Assembly: GCA_020433835.1 (NCBI GenBank) | Contig: JAGRBY010000304.1 | Span: forward strand, 1-8,523 | From: Anaerolineae bacterium | GTDB lineage: Bacteria > Chloroflexota > Anaerolineae > 4572-78 > J111 | Length of the DNA stretch: 8,523 nt | Reading direction: 5' to 3' | In this document: in pieces, positions 6,133 to 8,523 of the stretch | Layout: the number at the start of each line of letters is the position of its first letter | Position numbering within the stretch: position 1 is the stretch's first letter | The notes under the pieces: model-generated | The model's database searches: none | Seen by the model: only the letters and a program-made list of their open reading frames with translations | What the model was told of the DNA's origin: nothing | Program-made: the position numbers and the translations under genes

Positions 6133-7773
6133 ATAGAAAGTCTAAATACATCCCCACAGATTGATACAACCGACGACCTGGATGCCCTATTAAAAGTTTT
6201 ACCACTGCGTATCACTGAGGTAATTAAGGCTGTTAATCAGTCTGAGAATCTTATTGAAATTATTATGGATTTAGGGCGTTATCCCGAAGCCCGTTTTACT
6301 GATCATGAAATGATTTTAAGCGAACAAGAGATAACCCAAGAGGATATCGATTTTGTTGTGCAGCGTATCGGCAAGTTTATGGGGGATAACCGGGCCGGCA
6401 TCGAACGCACGCTTCACCGCATTTCGGCTATCACCAACCGGCAGGGAAAAGTTATCGGCCTTACCTGCCGGGTTGGTCGCGCGGTCTTTGGTACGGTCGA
6501 TATTGTTCGCGATATCCTTGAGTCGGGCAAAAGCCTGCTGCTTTTGGGGCGGCCTGGGGTTGGAAAAACAACCCTCTTACGCGAAGCCGCCCGTATTCTC
6601 TCGGAAAAAAAGCGGGTAGTTATTGTCGATACCTCAAATGAGATCGCCGGCGACGGCGACATCCCCCACCCGGCTATTGGCCGCGCCCGCCGAATGCAAG
6701 TTGCCAAACCCAGCCTACAGCACGAAGTTATGATCGAAGCTGTGGAAAACCACATGCCTGAAGTCATCATCATCGATGAGATTGGGCGACAGTTAGAAGC
6801 CGAAGCTGCCCGCACCATTGCCGAACGGGGTGTTCAGTTGGTTGGCACGGCGCACGGCGTCAATTTGGAAAACCTGCTCCTTAACCCAACCTTGTCTGAC
6901 CTAGTGGGGGGCATCGATACCGTAACGCTGTCTGATGAAGAAGCCCGGCGGCGCGGCACGCAGAAAACCGTTCTGGAACGACGCGCCCCGCCGACATTTG
7001 ATGTGTTGGTTGAGATTCAGGATCGCCAGACATTTGCCGTGCATCATGATGTGGCCCGTTCGGTAGATATGCTATTACGCCAGCGGCCTCTGGCTCCCGA
7101 AATTCGCTATCGCAACGAGGCCGGTGATATCCAAATTGAAACACCGCCGGAACCTCCAACGGCCCGCAGAACCGAACGGCTAGCCAAAGAAGGCAATGGT
7201 GGGACCAATGGTGGATTTAGCCATAGCCATCATCGCGAACGCGTGGATATGGGCAGCATGCCCCCTCTCATGCAGTTTGAACCAAACAGAAACCTGCAGC
7301 CCAAAAAGGTGTATCCCTACGGTGTGGGCCAAAATCGACTGCTTCAGGCCGCCCGCACGTTACAAGTGCCGATGACCATCGTTAGCGACGTAGATAGTGC
7401 CGATGTGGTGATGACCCTAAAAAGTTATTACCGCAAACACCCGCAGCCCATCACCAAAGCCGAGCGCTTAGGCAAGCCGGTTTATGTATTGCGCTCAAAC
7501 ACAACCATCCAGATGGAGTCGTGTCTGGCCGATATTTTCTCGCTGGAAGCCGATGAGATGGACCCCAACGCCGTTGCCAAGCGTGAAACGCAAGAGGCCA
7601 TTCGCAAAGTGTTAGGTGGCACCCGCAGCGTTGAACTTTCGCCGCAAAATGCCGGTATTCGACGCCAACAGCACGAAATGGCCCGCCAGGCTAACCTCAT
7701 CTCCCATAGTTCGGGACGCGAGCCATATCGGCGCGTGCGGATTTACCGTGACTTGCAGCGAGGCGGGACGTGA
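6133..7773 (+). CDS. ycf45: Ycf45-like P-loop ATPase with C-terminal R3H domain
   Basis: This protein is about 546 residues. It has an N-terminal helical segment (about 10-110), a SpoIIIAA/Ycf45-type AAA ATPase core (about 110-290) and a Pro/Gly/His-rich linker (about 335-390). A C-terminal module ends in an R3H single-strand nucleic-acid-binding domain. Walker A is GRPGVGKTT (139-147) with K145, and Walker B is VIIIDE (211-216). The conserved TAHG follows ([16 protein letters not shown]). The R3H signature is R510-x3-H514 followed by [13 protein letters not shown]. The family occurs in cyanobacteria, plastids and several bacterial phyla, and its role is not well defined; ATP-driven nucleic acid binding is inferred. 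The start is placed at ATA 6133 because of GGAGG seven bases upstream. TTG 6100 would add 11 residues but has no ribosome site. Its TGA overlaps the GTG of tmk. Confidence 0.88.
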   Translation: MESLNTSPQIDTTDDLDALLKVLPLRITEVIKAVNQSENLIEIIMDLGRYPEARFTDHEMILSEQEITQEDIDFVVQRIGKFMGDNRAGIERTLHRISAITNRQGKVIGLTCRVGRAVFGTVDIVRDILESGKSLLLLGRPGVGKTTLLREAARILSEKKRVVIVDTSNEIAGDGDIPHPAIGRARRMQVAKPSLQHEVMIEAVENHMPEVIIIDEIGRQLEAEAARTIAERGVQLVGTAHGVNLENLLLNPTLSDLVGGIDTVTLSDEEARRRGTQKTVLERRAPPTFDVLVEIQDRQTFAVHHDVARSVDMLLRQRPLAPEIRYRNEAGDIQIETPPEPPTARRTERLAKEGNGGTNGGFSHSHHRERVDMGSMPPLMQFEPNRNLQPKKVYPYGVGQNRLLQAARTLQVPMTIVSDVDSADVVMTLKSYYRKHPQPITKAERLGKPVYVLRSNTTIQMESCLADIFSLEADEMDPNAVAKRETQEAIRKVLGGTRSVELSPQNAGIRRQQHEMARQANLISHSSGREPYRRVRIYRDLQRGGT

Positions 7774-8423
7774 GCCTCTTTGTAACGTTTGAAGGGCCGG
7801 ACGGCTCCGGCAAGAGCACCCAAATTCAGCGTGCCGCAGAATTTTTGCGCAATTTGGGGCACGAGGTCCTGCTCACCCGCGAACCGGGCGGCACCCGCAT
7901 CGGCGACCAAATCCGCGACATTGTCCACGATGTCGCCAATACAGAGATGTGCTCACCGGCGGAAGTACTCTTGTATTCGGCCAGTCGCGCCCAGTTGGTG
8001 CATCAAGTTATCCGGCCTCATCTCAAAAAGGGGGGGGTGGTGGTCTGCGACCGCTATGCCGACAGCACCTTCGCCTATCAGGGGTATGGACGCGGCATGG
8101 ATGCGGACGCACTGCGCCTCATCACCCAATTTGCTACGCAGCAACTCAAGCCGGATCTGACCATCTATCTCGATCTCGACCCGGCTGAAGGCTTAAAGCG
8201 CAAACAGAGCGCCAACGCAACCGGTGAAGGCGAGTGGAATCGGATGGACCAGCTTGCCCTCGATTTTCATCGACGCGTTCGAGCCGGCTATCTGGAGATG
8301 GCCCGCAGCGAACCGGATCGCTGGCTGGTTATTGATGCCACGGACACGATCGAAGCAGTCAGCCAGGCCATCTGCCAACGGTTGGAAAGCTATTTCGCCC
8401 AAACTCCACACAGCCGCGTCTAA
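7770..8423 (+). CDS. tmk: Thymidylate kinase
   Basis: This enzyme phosphorylates dTMP to dTDP with ATP, the step before dTTP, in the cytoplasm. The 217-residue length is normal. The P-loop is [11 protein letters not shown] (7-17). [10 protein letters not shown] (36-45) contacts the nucleotide, and Y69/R73 lie in [10 protein letters not shown]. The DRY motif (94-96) is followed by DSTFAYQG, and the lid region includes [15 protein letters not shown] closes the conserved core. The GTG start overlaps the preceding TGA as GTGA (7770-7773), with GAGG just upstream inside the previous gene. This arrangement favours translational coupling with the Ycf45-like gene. No terminator follows, so the operon may extend beyond the window. 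Confidence 0.96.
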   Translation: MSLFVTFEGPDGSGKSTQIQRAAEFLRNLGHEVLLTREPGGTRIGDQIRDIVHDVANTEMCSPAEVLLYSASRAQLVHQVIRPHLKKGGVVVCDRYADSTFAYQGYGRGMDADALRLITQFATQQLKPDLTIYLDLDPAEGLKRKQSANATGEGEWNRMDQLALDFHRRVRAGYLEMARSEPDRWLVIDATDTIEAVSQAICQRLESYFAQTPHSRV

Positions 8424-8466
8424 CCCAGGCAATCATCGAAAAAACAAAAGGCTCTTGATGGATTTC

Positions 8467-8476
8467 AAGGAGGTGA
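8467..8476 (+). promoter_or_regulatory. Perfect anti-SD complement without a well-placed start codon
   Basis: AAGGAGGTGA complements the 3' end of 16S rRNA over ten bases. The next ATG (8498) is 24 bases after GGAGG and lies inside a hairpin. There is no start at the usual 5-10 bases. The site also lies within a possible 11-residue ORF (ATG 8458 to TAG 8493, AAAGG six bases before it). It may be the site of the next operon gene, displaced or cut off. Confidence 0.4.
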
Positions 8477-8494
8477 CTTCCGCCCCGCCCTAGC

Positions 8495-8512
8495 CCGATG
8501 CTAAAGCATCGG
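8495..8512. repeat. Hairpin after tmk
   Basis: CCGATGC and GCATCGG form a perfect 7-bp stem around a TAAA loop. No T-run follows within the visible 11 bases on the plus strand, and none lies beyond it on the minus strand, so it is not a standard intrinsic terminator. It could be one end of a dispersed repeat cut by the window edge. Confidence 0.5.
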
Positions 8513-8523
8513 ACTGAAAGAGC

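Noticed and set aside
6414..6818. 134-codon minus-strand ORF inside the Ycf45-like gene
   Set aside because: It overlaps the Walker A and Walker B coding region on the opposite strand; it is a by-product of codon bias, with no domain of its own.

Overview
The window looks like part of a bacterial chromosome, most likely from a Chloroflexota (Anaerolineae-like) organism. The main reason is the pairing of a Ycf45-type P-loop/R3H ATPase with thymidylate kinase, next to a tandem GNAT-fold protein. This placement is inference and moderately confident. Start codons are unusually varied: TTG twice, GTG once, and apparently ATA once.

Left part (1-1566). A minus-strand gene running off the left edge encodes a GH5-like, clan GH-A glycoside hydrolase. 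The barrel looks nearly complete and has no signal peptide. Just upstream of its start lies a 146-bp transposase-less element (MITE, 1168-1313) with imperfect 24-bp terminal inverted repeats and a perfect 8-bp target duplication (ATTTTGAT). Inside it are two hairpins in inverted orientation whose stems differ by compensating base pairs. The rest of the gap (1322-1566) is AT-rich and leads into the next gene.

Middle part (1567-4841). A soluble sensor kinase with REC-HisKA-HATPase order is followed by a perfect 16-bp palindrome that fits the LacI/CcpA-type operator consensus. Downstream come a 71-codon gene of unknown function, an aldo/keto reductase with a TTG start, and a pteridine-reductase-like SDR starting 14 bases after the reductase stop. 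These three genes are close, co-oriented and probably transcribed together, possibly under the palindrome.

Right part (4842-8523). A good promoter (TTGCAA-17-TACAAT) precedes a gene for a tandem GNAT-fold protein with a basic low-complexity tail. A separate TATAAT precedes the Ycf45-like ATPase gene. The Shine-Dalgarno position indicates that this gene starts at an ATA codon. Its stop overlaps the GTG start of tmk by four bases, so the two are probably translationally coupled. After tmk the window ends with a perfect anti-SD complement without a suitably spaced start codon, then a 7-bp-stem hairpin.

I see no CRISPR array, tRNA, rRNA, phage module or defence system. The most notable points are the MITE with covarying hairpins, the candidate ATA start, the operator-like palindrome and the degenerate receiver domain of the kinase.
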